Shown here: positions 45,694 through 55,141 of the stretch, piece after piece
Layout: each line of letters begins with the position of its first letter
Numbering within the stretch: the stretch's first letter is position 1
Source: an uncultured Flavobacteriaceae bacterium
GTDB taxonomy: Bacteria; Bacteroidota; Bacteroidia; Flavobacteriales; Flavobacteriaceae
Direction of reading: 5' to 3'
Assembly: GCA_947494565.1 (NCBI GenBank)
Contig: CANLVG010000016.1
Span: 1-64,000 of the forward strand
DNA length: 64,000 bases
The notes under the pieces: generated by a model
Told to the model about the DNA's origin: nothing
Seen by the model: only the letters and a program-made list of their open reading frames with translations
The model's database searches: none
Program-made: the position numbers and the translations under genes

Positions 45694-47898
45694 TTAAATC
45701 CGGGTCACACTATCAATACCATTGATCTGCTTTAGTCTTGTGATCAATTTTTTGAGGATGGAATTATTTTTTACCACAACTGTGATATTTCCGGTGAAGG
45801 TACCCCCATCGGTATTGAAATTGAGATTGCGCATATTCACGTGCATATTGCCCGAAATAACATCCGTGATTTCGCTGATCAAGCCCAGATTATCAATACC
45901 TGCCAATCTGATTTCGGATTGAAATTCTTCTTGTGTGGAGTCGATCCATTTTGCCGCTATAATGCGGTATCCATAGTTCGATTGCAGTTGAATCGCATTC
46001 GGGCAGTTTTTTTTGTGCACCTTTATTCCTTCTGAAACACTAATGAAGCCAAAAACCTCGTCACCAGGTATGGGCTTACAGCATTTTGAAAGAGTATATT
46101 CGAGTTTCTCTTCTTCCTTACCGAAGACAAGCATATCATACTTCGAGGTAATCTCATCCCTGTCCACATCCTCAGGCACTGGATTCCTTCGGATTTTGTT
46201 CTTGAAGAAGCTGATAAAGGCGTTGCTGTACGAAGAGGCGAAATCCTTGATCATTTGATTATCTATAGACCCGATTCCCACCCGATAGAAAAGATCCAAG
46301 CTTGTTTTCAACTTGAAGAAAATGACCATTTTGTTCACCGTGTCCTCGTTCAGGGTGATTTTCTGCGATTTTAGCTTTCTACGCAGAATTTCCTTTCCAT
46401 CCAAGGCGACTTCTTTCTTTTCTTCCCGTAAAGACGATTTGATCTTTGCCCTTGCTCTAGCCGTGGTGGCATAATCGAGCCAGTTTTGATTGGGTTTGGC
46501 CTGATCTGATGTGATGATTTCAACCTGATCTCCACTGTGCAGGGTGGTGTTCAAGGGCACCAATTTGCCATTGACCTTGGCTCCTCGGGTGCGCATACCT
46601 ACTTCGGTATGGATGTTGAACGCAAAGTCGAGCGGAGTGGCCCCTTTGGGCAATGATTTCAACTCACCTTTTGGGGTAAATACAAAGATTTCCTTGGAAT
46701 AAAGGTTGAGCTTGAATTCCTCGACAAAGTCCACCGCATTGTTCGTTGAATTTTCTAGGGCTTCCTGCAACTTATTCAACCAGACTTCAATACCTTGCTC
46801 TTTCTGATCTCCGTGCTTGTATTTAAAATGTGCAGCATATCCCTTCTCGGCGATTTCATGCATACGTTCACTCCTGATCTGTACTTCCACCCATCGGCCC
46901 TTAGGCCCCATAACGGTAATATGCAGGGCTTCATATCCTGTGGATTTGGGAGAGGAAATCCAATCGCGGAGACGTACGGGGTTAGGGGTAAAGTGGTCGG
47001 TGACGATGGAGTATATTTTCCAAGCTAGAAATTTCTCGTTTTGCGCGTCCGATTTATAGATAATGCGAATGGCGAACTTGTCATAGATCTCATCAAAGCT
47101 AACACTCTGTGCCTTCATCTTGCGGCGCATCGAGAAAATGGACTTCATCCTCCCCTTGATCACATAGTTCAGTCCTTCTTTTTTCAATGAGGTGTCGATG
47201 ACATCGGAGAAGGCATCTATATATGCCTGCTGCTGCTCCTTTGAGTCTTCTATTTTGTTCTTGATGTCTTGATAGACCTCGGGCTCCGTGTATTTTAAAC
47301 TTAGATCTTCAAGCTCGGTCTTGATATTATAAAGCCCTATTCTATGGGCTAAAGGGGCATAGATATAGAGTGTTTCCGATGCGATGCGTACCTGTTTGTG
47401 CTCGGGCATGGAATCCATTGTGAGCATATTGTGATAGCGATCGGCAATCTTGATGATGATTACCCGAACATCATCGTTCAAGGTCAATAGCATTTTTCTG
47501 AAATTCTCAGCTTGCTGAGAGATGTTCATATCTTTTTTCAGATGCGCGATCTTGGTGAGTCCGTCAACAATACGGGCAACGGTCTCGCCGAACATACGCT
47601 CGATATCGTCAAGGGTATATTCAGAATCCTCCACCACATCATGAAGAAGGGCAGATGCGATCGAAACGCCATCAAGGCCAATTTCAGACGCCACTATTTT
47701 CGCTACGGCTATAGGGTGAAATATATACGCCTCCCCTGATTTGCGTCGCTGATCTTTGTGTGCATCAACAGCTACTTCAAAGGCCGCGCGTATCAGTTTT
47801 TTGTCATCATCCGATAAGGTCTGATAACTGATACGCAGCAATTCTTTGTATTGCTTGGCAATCTCTTTGTTTTCTTTTTCTATCGCAATCTCAGTCAT
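45694..47898 (-). CDS. Bifunctional RelA/SpoT (p)ppGpp synthetase/hydrolase
   Basis: A 734-residue alarmone enzyme. Hydrolase HD domain at about 45-200 (YIFHPIAVA, SALLHDVVEDSEYT with the metal-binding His-Asp pair), synthetase at about 240-360 (RMKSIFSMRRKM, DKFAIRIIYK, STGYEALHITV), TGS at about 395-460 (IFVFTPKGELKSLPKGATP), and a C-terminal ACT region at about 660-734 (IRLAGIDNLGLISEIT). Both catalytic halves look intact. Minus-strand TATTTTTA lies seven bases before the ATG, suggesting a very short leader. Confidence 0.95.
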   Translation of the reverse strand: MTEIAIEKENKEIAKQYKELLRISYQTLSDDDKKLIRAAFEVAVDAHKDQRRKSGEAYIFHPIAVAKIVASEIGLDGVSIASALLHDVVEDSEYTLDDIERMFGETVARIVDGLTKIAHLKKDMNISQQAENFRKMLLTLNDDVRVIIIKIADRYHNMLTMDSMPEHKQVRIASETLYIYAPLAHRIGLYNIKTELEDLSLKYTEPEVYQDIKNKIEDSKEQQQAYIDAFSDVIDTSLKKEGLNYVIKGRMKSIFSMRRKMKAQSVSFDEIYDKFAIRIIYKSDAQNEKFLAWKIYSIVTDHFTPNPVRLRDWISSPKSTGYEALHITVMGPKGRWVEVQIRSERMHEIAEKGYAAHFKYKHGDQKEQGIEVWLNKLQEALENSTNNAVDFVEEFKLNLYSKEIFVFTPKGELKSLPKGATPLDFAFNIHTEVGMRTRGAKVNGKLVPLNTTLHSGDQVEIITSDQAKPNQNWLDYATTARARAKIKSSLREEKKEVALDGKEILRRKLKSQKITLNEDTVNKMVIFFKLKTSLDLFYRVGIGSIDNQMIKDFASSYSNAFISFFKNKIRRNPVPEDVDRDEITSKYDMLVFGKEEEKLEYTLSKCCKPIPGDEVFGFISVSEGIKVHKKNCPNAIQLQSNYGYRIIAAKWIDSTQEEFQSEIRLAGIDNLGLISEITDVISGNMHVNMRNLNFNTDGGTFTGNITVVVKNNSILKKLITRLKQINGIDSVTRI

Positions 47899-47905
47899 TG
47901 TATAT

Positions 47906-47913
47906 TAAAAATA
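47906..47913 (-). promoter_or_regulatory. Candidate -7 box for Rel/SpoT gene
   Basis: Minus-strand TATTTTTA differs from TAnnTTTG at one base and lies seven bases before the ATG; a TTG lies 20 bases upstream. Confidence 0.35.
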
Positions 47914-47942
47914 CCACAAACGAACTGACTACACAACAAAAA

Positions 47943-49259
47943 CTAGGCCATGAGGTTCTTTATTCGCTGAATGAGCGGAGGATGCGAATAGTGCATGAAA
48001 ACGTAAGCAGGATGGGGAGTCAAATTACTCAAGCTATTTTTAGAGAGCTTTTTAAGGGAAGTGATCAACGGGGCCGCTGCAAAAGTGTTCTTGGCATAAT
48101 CATCGGCCTGATATTCAAACTTTCGAGAAAGAACGTTCATGATCAAAGAGGTCAATTCCGAAATGGGACTGTACAAAAGTCCAAAACCAACAAGGGCCGC
48201 ATGAAAGCTGGGTTGTGAAACTCCTATGGCTCTGGAAACCTCAGGATTGTTGATAAACAGCGATAGAATAAAAAGAGTGAAACCCAGTACTAGAATAGAG
48301 GCCGTTAAATTGAAAATAATATGCTTGCGCTTGTAGTGGCCTACTTCATGGGCAAGTACGGCGACGATTTCTTCCTCGCTAAGATCTTTGATCAATGTAT
48401 CATAGAGGGTGACCCTCTTTTCCTTTCCGAATCCTGAAAAATAGGCATTGGCCTTCGTTGATCTTTTTGAGCCATCGATGACAAAAATGTGTTGCAGTTC
48501 AAAACCGACCTTATTCGCATAATTTTCGATCTTGCTTTTGAGACTTCCCTCTTCCAAAGGAGTCTGTTTGTTAAACAGTGGAACGATCAATCTACTATAA
48601 AATAGGTTCATAAATACGATAATGCCAGTAACCAGTGCCCATACGTACAACCAGAAATTCGGGCCCGCCCATTGATAGAACCACATGGCCAAGGTAATCA
48701 CTCCTCCTCCGAGAATAGCCATCATAATCCATCCTTTGAGTTTATCCGTTATAAACAAGCTATGGGTCGATTTGTTGAAGCCGAACCGGGCTTCGATAAC
48801 AAAGGTTTGATAGTAGGCAAAAGGTGTAGAAAGAATATCACTTCCGATAGTGATGATGCCAAAGAAAACCAGGGTGATTGCAATGGTATTGCTGCTGATA
48901 TTTCTGGCAAGTTGATCTGCCCATTCAAATCCTCCAAATAGTACAAAGGCCAGAGTGACCGTTATGGAAAAGGACGAGCTGAGCAGTCCGAAGCGGTAAT
49001 TGGTCTTTTGATATTCTTGTGATTTACGGTATTCATCTGAATCAAATACATCTTCTAACGCTTGCGGTATCGGGTCGCCGTACTTTTTGGCATTTAGGAA
49101 ATCTAATAACGTTTCCACTAAAAACTGGAACACGAGAATTGCGATGATGACGTATGATAAGGTATTCAAGATGTCTATATTACTGGTTTGGTGTGACTCT
49201 TTTTTAGAGTGGTCGGAACTAACGTGCGCTATTGGTTGTTTACCACAAGTTCGCTTCAA
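47943..49259 (-). CDS. M48-family (Ste24-like) membrane metallopeptidase
   Basis: A 438-residue membrane protein. Zinc motif HEVGHYKRKH, with the third ligand Glu expected in EYQADDYA. At least six hydrophobic helices surround a periplasm- or membrane-facing catalytic core, as in CAAX-protease-like members. The ATG at 49259 gives 28 residues (KRTCGKQPIAHVSSDHSKK) before the first hydrophobic segment and these look unlike a start region; a nearby TTG at the LNTLSYVII segment may be the true start. It probably acts in membrane protein quality control. Confidence 0.88.
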   Translation of the reverse strand: MKRTCGKQPIAHVSSDHSKKESHQTSNIDILNTLSYVIIAILVFQFLVETLLDFLNAKKYGDPIPQALEDVFDSDEYRKSQEYQKTNYRFGLLSSSFSITVTLAFVLFGGFEWADQLARNISSNTIAITLVFFGIITIGSDILSTPFAYYQTFVIEARFGFNKSTHSLFITDKLKGWIMMAILGGGVITLAMWFYQWAGPNFWLYVWALVTGIIVFMNLFYSRLIVPLFNKQTPLEEGSLKSKIENYANKVGFELQHIFVIDGSKRSTKANAYFSGFGKEKRVTLYDTLIKDLSEEEIVAVLAHEVGHYKRKHIIFNLTASILVLGFTLFILSLFINNPEVSRAIGVSQPSFHAALVGFGLLYSPISELTSLIMNVLSRKFEYQADDYAKNTFAAAPLITSLKKLSKNSLSNLTPHPAYVFMHYSHPPLIQRIKNLMA

Positions 49260-49294
49260 ATCAATTTCGGCGTTTCAAAACCGGTCGGTACTGG

Positions 49295-50104
49295 TTACAA
49301 CCCCCTTTGTCGAAGGGCTTCAAATATAATGATTGCCGCAGAGACAGACACATTCATCGAATCGATTTCTCCTCGCATGGGGATAACAATGTTCGCTTTT
49401 GAATGCCGTAGCCATTCATCTGTAAGTCCAGCGGCCTCCGTGCCCACTATGATGGCGGATGCATCCGTGAAATCCATTTTTGTGTAGGGCGTTGACGCCG
49501 ACAGTGCGGCACTGTACAAATCGATGTTTTTGCCTTTCAAAAATGTAATGACTTCAGCTGTGGTTCCGGTCGCGATTTGATTGGTAAAGATGCAACCGAC
49601 GCTTGACCTGATAACATTCGGATTATACAGGTCCCCTCTCGGATTTGCTATGATGACGGCATCAAGATTTGCTGCATCCGCCGTTCGCAGCAAAGCGCCT
49701 ATATTTCCAGGTTTTTCAGGGGCCTCGGCCACTAAAACCAGTGGAGTGTCCGATTTAAATCTTAGGGCATCCAGGTTTTGTTCCTTTGATTTAGCAATGG
49801 CCAAAACACCTTCGGTAGTCTCGCGATACGCTATTTTTTGATATACTTCCTTAGTTATGGAAATCACGGTCGGTGCTGTTTTTGCTCCCTCCAAAAACCG
49901 ATATACTTCCTCCTCTGAAATGATGTCCTCGTGAAAAAACAGGGCTTGTAGTTCAAAGCCACCTTCAAGGGCCAGTTGCAATTCACGTCTTCCTTCCAAA
50001 ACAAAAAGGCCTTCTTTTCGCCGTTCCCGCGATTTTTCCTTGAGCAACAGGGTTTTTTTGACCCACGGATTTTGAAGACTGCTTATTTGTTTAATTTCAT
50101 CCAT
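49295..50104 (-). CDS. TrmH-family (SpoU) RNA 2'-O-methyltransferase
   Basis: A 269-residue enzyme with an N-terminal substrate-binding domain (about 1-95) and a knotted SPOUT domain. Motif 1 is NIGALLRTADAANLD, motif 2 IIVGTEAAGLTDEW, motif 3 IPMRGEIDSMNVSVSAAI. The substrate is tRNA or rRNA; sequence by eye cannot decide. The ATG lies five bases after a TACTTTTG box, which implies a leaderless message like rlmD. It is divergent from the DUF6503 gene. Confidence 0.93.
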   Translation of the reverse strand: MDEIKQISSLQNPWVKKTLLLKEKSRERRKEGLFVLEGRRELQLALEGGFELQALFFHEDIISEEEVYRFLEGAKTAPTVISITKEVYQKIAYRETTEGVLAIAKSKEQNLDALRFKSDTPLVLVAEAPEKPGNIGALLRTADAANLDAVIIANPRGDLYNPNVIRSSVGCIFTNQIATGTTAEVITFLKGKNIDLYSAALSASTPYTKMDFTDASAIIVGTEAAGLTDEWLRHSKANIVIPMRGEIDSMNVSVSAAIIIFEALRQRGL

Positions 50105-50109
50105 GAATG

Positions 50110-50117
50110 CAAAAGTA
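50110..50117 (-). promoter_or_regulatory. -7 box for TrmH gene (leaderless arrangement)
   Basis: Minus-strand TACTTTTG ends five bases before the ATG at 50104, the same arrangement as at rlmD. Confidence 0.5.
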
Positions 50118-50165
50118 ATTTAATTGCTTCAGTTCCGACCAAGTCGAAAATCTAAAACAACGCAC

Positions 50166-50960
50166 ATGAAATTAGTATGGGTAACCCTATTTATCATTTT
50201 GGGAATGTCTTGTAAAGAGGCTCCCGAATCGACAAAAACCGAAAAAACAGCAACCAAGGAGGTTGTCAAGGAAGAGATATCACCTTATCCTGAAGCCCTC
50301 AAAAAGGTTTTTGACGCCCATGGTGGAATTGACACCTGGAAAAGCAAGCAGTTGCTCAGCTTTGATATTCTCAAGGGGGATCAAACGGAAAAACATACCA
50401 TAGCACTGTATTCCAGAGACGAAAAAATTGAGATGCCCGGTATTTCGATGGGATCTCAGGGTGACGATATTTGGCTCTTAGATGCCGAGGGAATGTACAA
50501 AGGCGATCCGGTCTTTTACCATAACCTAATGTTCTACTTTTATGCCATGCCTTTCGTATTCGCCGATGAGGGGATTTTTTATAAGGACGCGGAACCATTG
50601 GAATTCGAAGGCAAGAGGTACCCGGGTATTCGAATCGCTTATGAAGACGGAGTGGGCCTTTCGGCAAAGGATGAGTATTTTCTGCACTATGACCCGGATA
50701 CTTTTCAAATGGTTTGGTTAGGATATACCGTCACGTTCAAGAGCGGTGAAAAATCGGATAACGTAAGGTGGATCCGCTATAATGATCGGATGACGGTCGA
50801 TGGGCTGCTCGTACCAAAATCGCTAACTTGGTATGAGTATGAGGGGAGAACCATCAAGGATGCGCGCGACCCCCTTGTTTTTGACAACGTGTCTTTTGAT
50901 GAAGTGTCACCATCAACCGATTTTTTCAGCAAACCTGAAGGGGCAAAAATCATGAACTAG
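50166..50960 (+). CDS. DUF6503-family lipoprotein, second copy
   Basis: A 264-residue lipoprotein (lipobox LGMSC) with an acidic/basic linker, then AHGGIDTWKSK and the same landmarks as the copy at 7326-8141, among them YHNLMFYFYAMPFVF, YEDGVGLSAKD and YFLHYDPDT. Start at 50166 gives the signal peptide; the frame extends upstream by 14 residues. It lies 193 bases ahead of the molybdenum hydroxylase, but a terminator-like hairpin at 51042-51070 separates them. Function unknown. Confidence 0.8.
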   Translation: MKLVWVTLFIILGMSCKEAPESTKTEKTATKEVVKEEISPYPEALKKVFDAHGGIDTWKSKQLLSFDILKGDQTEKHTIALYSRDEKIEMPGISMGSQGDDIWLLDAEGMYKGDPVFYHNLMFYFYAMPFVFADEGIFYKDAEPLEFEGKRYPGIRIAYEDGVGLSAKDEYFLHYDPDTFQMVWLGYTVTFKSGEKSDNVRWIRYNDRMTVDGLLVPKSLTWYEYEGRTIKDARDPLVFDNVSFDEVSPSTDFFSKPEGAKIMN

Positions 50961-51041
50961 GTGAACGACCAAACCTTTAACTTAAAAAAAGGTTAAAAAA
51001 AGTACCTCAAAATATAGAGTGCTTATTTTTCAGTAAATTAG

Positions 51042-51070
51042 AAGCTCTTGCGTAACGCAAGGGCTTTTTT
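51042..51070 (+). terminator. Terminator after DUF6503 gene
   Basis: AAGCTCTTGCG-TAA-CGCAAGGGCTT forms an 11-bp stem with one G-U pair and runs into T6. It lies 82 bases after the stop at 50960 and ahead of the hydroxylase promoter region. The spacer also contains AACCTTT/AAAGGTT at about 50973-50996, which has its A-run on this strand and is less likely to terminate here. Confidence 0.8.
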
Positions 51071-51153
51071 AATTGACCCTCCCTTCCTTAAGGTCATTTG
51101 CCGATTACTGGGAATGGAATGCATAGAATTTACAAATTCAACACATAAAGAAG

Positions 51154-51618
51154 ATGCCAACGTACACCCTAAAAATTAATGGCAGTTCTCAATCTATTGA
51201 GGCTGCGGAAGACACGCCCTTACTCTGGGCTCTTCGTGATCAATTGGACATGGTAGGAACCAAGTTCGGTTGCGGAATAGGACAATGCGGTGCTTGTACC
51301 GTTCATATTGACGGAAACGCTACCCGAAGTTGCCAACTACAAATTTCACAATTAGACGGCAAAGAGATCACTACTATTGAAGGATTGTCGGAAGACGGTT
51401 CACACCCCGTTCAAGAAGCGTGGAAAGAAATCGACGTACCACAATGTGGTTACTGTCAAGCGGGTCAGATCATGACCGCCTCGGCTTTTCTGGAAAAGAA
51501 TCCGAATCCGTCGCAAGAAGAAATTCGTAACGCTATGCACGGTAATATTTGCCGTTGTGCTTCGTACAATCGAATAGAGACCGCAGTTGCAAAAGCTGCT
51601 GAGAAAAAAATGGCCTAA
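51154..51618 (+). CDS. (2Fe-2S) subunit of molybdenum hydroxylase
   Basis: A 154-residue protein with two [2Fe-2S] domains, the small subunit of the isoquinoline 1-oxidoreductase/aldehyde dehydrogenase type. The N-terminal cluster is held by CGIGQCGACTVHIDG with a further Cys in TRSCQLQ; the C-terminal cluster by CGYCQAGQIM and GNICRCASYNRIETAV. It passes electrons from the Mo site to an external acceptor; no FAD subunit is present. The large subunit gene follows by 17 bases. Confidence 0.95.
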   Translation: MPTYTLKINGSSQSIEAAEDTPLLWALRDQLDMVGTKFGCGIGQCGACTVHIDGNATRSCQLQISQLDGKEITTIEGLSEDGSHPVQEAWKEIDVPQCGYCQAGQIMTASAFLEKNPNPSQEEIRNAMHGNICRCASYNRIETAVAKAAEKKMA

Positions 51619-51635
51619 CCTAAAAATCGAAAATC

Positions 51636-53933
51636 ATGTCAACTGTAGTACCAACGAAATTTAGCAGAAGGTCTTTTTTAAGAACTTCTTCGCTCGCTAG
51701 TGGAGGAATGCTGATCGGTTTTAATTTTTTCACCGCCTGTAAGGATACTGTGAAAATGCCGGTCGATATTGCCAAACTCAATTACAATGACTTTAATGCG
51801 TTCATCAAGATTTCCGATGAAGGTATGGTAACCATATTCTCACCCAATCCGGAGATAGGACAAGGCGTTAAAACATCCATGCCGATGATCATCGCCGAGG
51901 AGCTTGATGTGCCTTGGGAGAATGTCAATGTGGTTCAAGGAATATTAGATACGCAAAACTATACCCGCCAGGTTGCAGGAGGTAGCCAATCCATCCGATT
52001 TGGATGGGATGCCCTACGCCAAACCGGAGCGACGGCCCGACAATTATTGGTCAACGCCGCTGCAGCAAGATGGGGTGTAGACCCCTCTGAATGTTCCGCC
52101 AAACAAGGAGTCATAACCAATGCCAAAGGTGAAACTTTGGGTTATGGAGACGTAGTCAAGGAAGCTGCACTTTTGCAGATTCCCGAATCGGAAGGTGAGG
52201 TGGAGGAAGGCAAATCCGAGAATCCCGAATTCAAGGATGAAAAATCCGAAGCCGTCACGGCAGCCATAAAACTGAAAGACCCCAGTGAGTATACGATAAT
52301 CGGTACGGATGTGGGCAATGTGGATATTGACGAGATCATTACCGGAAAACCCCTGTTCGGACTTGATTATAAGACCGAAGGCATGGTCTATGCCTCCGTG
52401 CTACGACCACCCGCTTTCGGACAAGTACTGGAGTCCTATGACGATACCGCGGCCAAAGCTATTCCAGGTGTAATCGATGTCATTATGTTCGGTGAGAAAG
52501 CTAAAGCCTTATTGAATAAAGCGGCGGCGGAGATCAATTGGACGGCAAAATTGGCGTCAACGGATAAAGTGGCGGTCATTGCTGAAAATTCGTGGGCTGC
52601 CATTAAAGGAAAAAAAGCCTTGAAAGCGGTATGGTCAGACGCTACCCCCTTAGAGAATACACAAGCCCATGATAAGATTTTGACTGATTTGCTCGATGGC
52701 AATGAGTTTAAGAGCCTCCGTAAGGATGGAGATGTAAAAAAAGCGTTTCGACAGGCCGATAAAGTGGTGGAACGCACCTATGAGTCTCCCTTTCTTCCGC
52801 ACAATACGATGGAACCGATGAACTTCTTCGCCGATGTGCAAGACTCGAAGATTCTATTGGTCGGCCCAGTACAAACTCCCGCTGATGCGGCAGTTACGGT
52901 GGCCGAAATGTTGAATAGGGATGAGAAAGACATCCGCTTGGAAATGACTCGAATGGGGGGTGGTTTCGGAAGAAGATTATATGGGGATTTTGTCTATGAG
53001 GCTGCGGAAATCTCGGATAAGATCGGTAAACCCGTCAAGATGTTCTCCACCAGGGAAGACGATATGATGACCGGGGTGTATCGCCCAGCGATCAAGTATC
53101 GTATTGCCGCCTCGATCAAAGACGGGGAGATTACCGGATATCGCCTAAAAGAGGCCGCGATAAATGGCAATATGTATGGATTGATTCCGAATTTCTTTCC
53201 TGCCGGTGCCATTGAAAACTATCAGGTAGATGTGGCCAACTATAACAGTAATATTACGACCGGGGCGTGGCGTGCTCCCTATACCAACTTCCTTTCCTAC
53301 GCGGAACAGGCCTTTTTAGATGAGCTTGCCGAAATAACGGAAAAAGATCCGGTACAAATGCGCTTGGATTTACTTGAGAAAGTAAAAGGCACAACTGACG
53401 ACCGAATCCAATATTCTGCGGAACGTCTGCAAGATGTGCTGAAGTTGGCTGTTGAAAAGTCGATGTATAGAGAGCCCAAAGAGGGGGTCTTTCAGGGAGT
53501 ATGCGCCTACTATTGCCATAACACCCATGTCGCTGAGGTTGCCGATGTAGTGATGGAAGGAGATCAGCCTGTGGTCAAGAAAATTACGGTAGCTGTGGAT
53601 TGTGGTATTGTCATTAACCCCTTAGGGGCCAAAAACCAAATTGAAGGCGGAGCCATAGATGGCGTAGGACATTCGATGTATGGCGACTTTGCATTTGAAA
53701 ATGGTATGCCTACCAGTAACAACTATGACAAATACCGTTTGATTCGAATGAATGAAACACCAGTGGTAGAGACGCATTTCGTTAAAAACACTTTGAGTCC
53801 TACGGGTCTGGGTGAACCGACATTGCCTCCGGCTGGTGCAGCGGTAGCCATTGCCATTAAGAAGGCAACTGGCAATCGCCTATATAAACAGCCCTTTGCG
53901 AATAATATGAATTCAAAACCGATTCTGGGATAA
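51636..53933 (+). CDS. Molybdopterin-binding subunit of periplasmic aldehyde/isoquinoline dehydrogenase
   Basis: A 765-residue catalytic subunit of the xanthine oxidase family. A twin-arginine signal (KFSRRSFLRTSS) shows export of the folded enzyme together with the small subunit. Mo-pterin binding is seen in MTRMGGGFGRRLYGD and TGAWRAPYTNFLSY, and the catalytic Glu is in TGLGEPTLPPAGAAV. The acidic stretch at about 185-205 is an unconserved loop. Substrates of relatives are N-heterocycles, aldehydes and other hydroxylatable carbons; here undecided. No dedicated cytochrome gene is adjacent. Confidence 0.92.
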   Translation: MSTVVPTKFSRRSFLRTSSLASGGMLIGFNFFTACKDTVKMPVDIAKLNYNDFNAFIKISDEGMVTIFSPNPEIGQGVKTSMPMIIAEELDVPWENVNVVQGILDTQNYTRQVAGGSQSIRFGWDALRQTGATARQLLVNAAAARWGVDPSECSAKQGVITNAKGETLGYGDVVKEAALLQIPESEGEVEEGKSENPEFKDEKSEAVTAAIKLKDPSEYTIIGTDVGNVDIDEIITGKPLFGLDYKTEGMVYASVLRPPAFGQVLESYDDTAAKAIPGVIDVIMFGEKAKALLNKAAAEINWTAKLASTDKVAVIAENSWAAIKGKKALKAVWSDATPLENTQAHDKILTDLLDGNEFKSLRKDGDVKKAFRQADKVVERTYESPFLPHNTMEPMNFFADVQDSKILLVGPVQTPADAAVTVAEMLNRDEKDIRLEMTRMGGGFGRRLYGDFVYEAAEISDKIGKPVKMFSTREDDMMTGVYRPAIKYRIAASIKDGEITGYRLKEAAINGNMYGLIPNFFPAGAIENYQVDVANYNSNITTGAWRAPYTNFLSYAEQAFLDELAEITEKDPVQMRLDLLEKVKGTTDDRIQYSAERLQDVLKLAVEKSMYREPKEGVFQGVCAYYCHNTHVAEVADVVMEGDQPVVKKITVAVDCGIVINPLGAKNQIEGGAIDGVGHSMYGDFAFENGMPTSNNYDKYRLIRMNETPVVETHFVKNTLSPTGLGEPTLPPAGAAVAIAIKKATGNRLYKQPFANNMNSKPILG

Positions 53934-53939
53934 TTGCCT

Positions 53940-54182
53940 ATGGAAATATTACTTTTCGGAATTGCAAAGGATATCGTTGGGCAATCGGAAATACGGATTT
54001 CGTCTGATGATGCCGCACTCCATTCGGTGCAAGAGTTAAAAGATTTTATGGTAAGAAAGTTTCCCGAATTCGGGAAGCTTTCTTCTTTTGCGGTGGCCGT
54101 GAATAGTGAATATGCCCAAGATGATGTACCTTTAAACAGGAATGATGAAATAGCCATTATTCCTCCTGTGAGCGGTGGATAG
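53940..54182 (+). CDS. moaD: Molybdopterin synthase small subunit MoaD
   Basis: An 80-residue ubiquitin-like protein ending in Gly-Gly (PPVSGG), the thiocarboxylate carrier for molybdopterin synthase. ATG at 53940 is the natural start, six bases after the hydroxylase stop; a TTG six bases earlier also lies in frame. It overlaps moaE by eight bases. Its neighbours moeB (adenylation) and moaE (partner subunit) are expected. Confidence 0.93.
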   Translation: MEILLFGIAKDIVGQSEIRISSDDAALHSVQELKDFMVRKFPEFGKLSSFAVAVNSEYAQDDVPLNRNDEIAIIPPVSGG

Positions 54183-54594
54183 AAAGATAATAGAAATAGT
54201 ACAGACGATAGATACTTCCCAAGTGTTCACGGACTTGTCCGATGCACAAAGTGGAGGTATTTGTGTTTTTGTAGGTACGGTACGAGAGTTTACCCAAGGT
54301 GAGGCTGTCGTCTCCCTAGAGTTTGAAACGTATGAGAAAATGGCGCTTAAGGAGATGGATAAAATCGCTTCGGATGCGCTTGAAAAATGGAAATTGAACA
54401 AGGTTATCATCCGCCATGCCGTCGGACTCAAAAAAGTGGAGGAACCCGTGGTAGTGGTTGGGGCTTCATCGGCCCACCGTGATGCTTGTTTTGAAGCATG
54501 CCGTTATCTGATAGATACCTTAAAGGAAACCGTACCAATTTGGAAGAAAGAGGTATTCGAGAATAAAGCGGTTTGGGTTTCCGCACACCCTTGA
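54175..54594 (+). CDS. moaE: Molybdopterin synthase catalytic subunit MoaE
   Basis: A 139-residue protein starting with GTG inside moaD. MoaE marks are SGGICVFVGTVREFTQG, GASSAHRDACFEACRYLIDTLKE and IWKKEVF, including the conserved Arg-Asp-Ala patch and the active Lys. With MoaD it turns cyclic pyranopterin monophosphate into molybdopterin. Confidence 0.95.
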   Translation: MDRKIIEIVQTIDTSQVFTDLSDAQSGGICVFVGTVREFTQGEAVVSLEFETYEKMALKEMDKIASDALEKWKLNKVIIRHAVGLKKVEEPVVVVGASSAHRDACFEACRYLIDTLKETVPIWKKEVFENKAVWVSAHP

Positions 54595-54667
54595 AGTGAC
54601 ACATAACGGCCAAGTTTGATGAGCTAGCTAAGCCAGTCAATAACCCCGACAACTGCAATACATCAAT

Positions 54668-55141
54668 ATGACAAAGCAACTTTCACATATAGACGAATCC
54701 GGTAAGGCTTCGATGGTCGATGTTTCGGAAAAGAAGGTAAGTGCAAGGACGGCGATTGCCTCGGGGAAAGTGGTGTTCCCTAAAGCTGTTTTTGAAACTT
54801 TGGCTGCGCAAGACTTTTTGGGCCATAAGGGTAGTATCATTCAAACAGCGGTGATTGCAGGTATTCAAGCGGTGAAGAAGACAGCTGAGTTGATTCCCCT
54901 TTGCCATCAGCTCGGGCTTTCCAAGATACAGATCGATATCACCCCTGAAGATAAGACCCTGCAGATCAGGTGCCTTGTGAAGTGTAAGGAACAAACAGGA
55001 GTAGAAATGGAAGCTCTGACCGGCGTCTCCGTGAGTGCCCTGACTATTTATGATATGTGTAAAGCACTGTCACACGACATCAAAATTTCCGAAATTCAAT
55101 TGGAACAAAAAACGGGAGGGCAGCATGACTTCAAACGCTAA
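54668..55141 (+). CDS. moaC: Cyclic pyranopterin monophosphate synthase MoaC
   Basis: A 157-residue enzyme with MoaC marks: the initial SMVDVSEKKVSARTA-type stretch, ELIPLCHQLGLS with the active His, GVEMEALTGVSVSALTIYDMCKA, and a C-terminal KTGGQHDF. It acts with MoaA in the first step of the pathway. It is 73 bases after moaE. Its end overlaps mobA by 17 bases. Confidence 0.95.
   Translation: MTKQLSHIDESGKASMVDVSEKKVSARTAIASGKVVFPKAVFETLAAQDFLGHKGSIIQTAVIAGIQAVKKTAELIPLCHQLGLSKIQIDITPEDKTLQIRCLVKCKEQTGVEMEALTGVSVSALTIYDMCKALSHDIKISEIQLEQKTGGQHDFKR

Noticed and set aside
50973-50996. AACCTTT/AAAGGTT hairpin as terminator of the DUF6503 gene
   Set aside because: It is followed by A residues on the coding strand; the hairpin at 51042-51070 with T6 is the better candidate.
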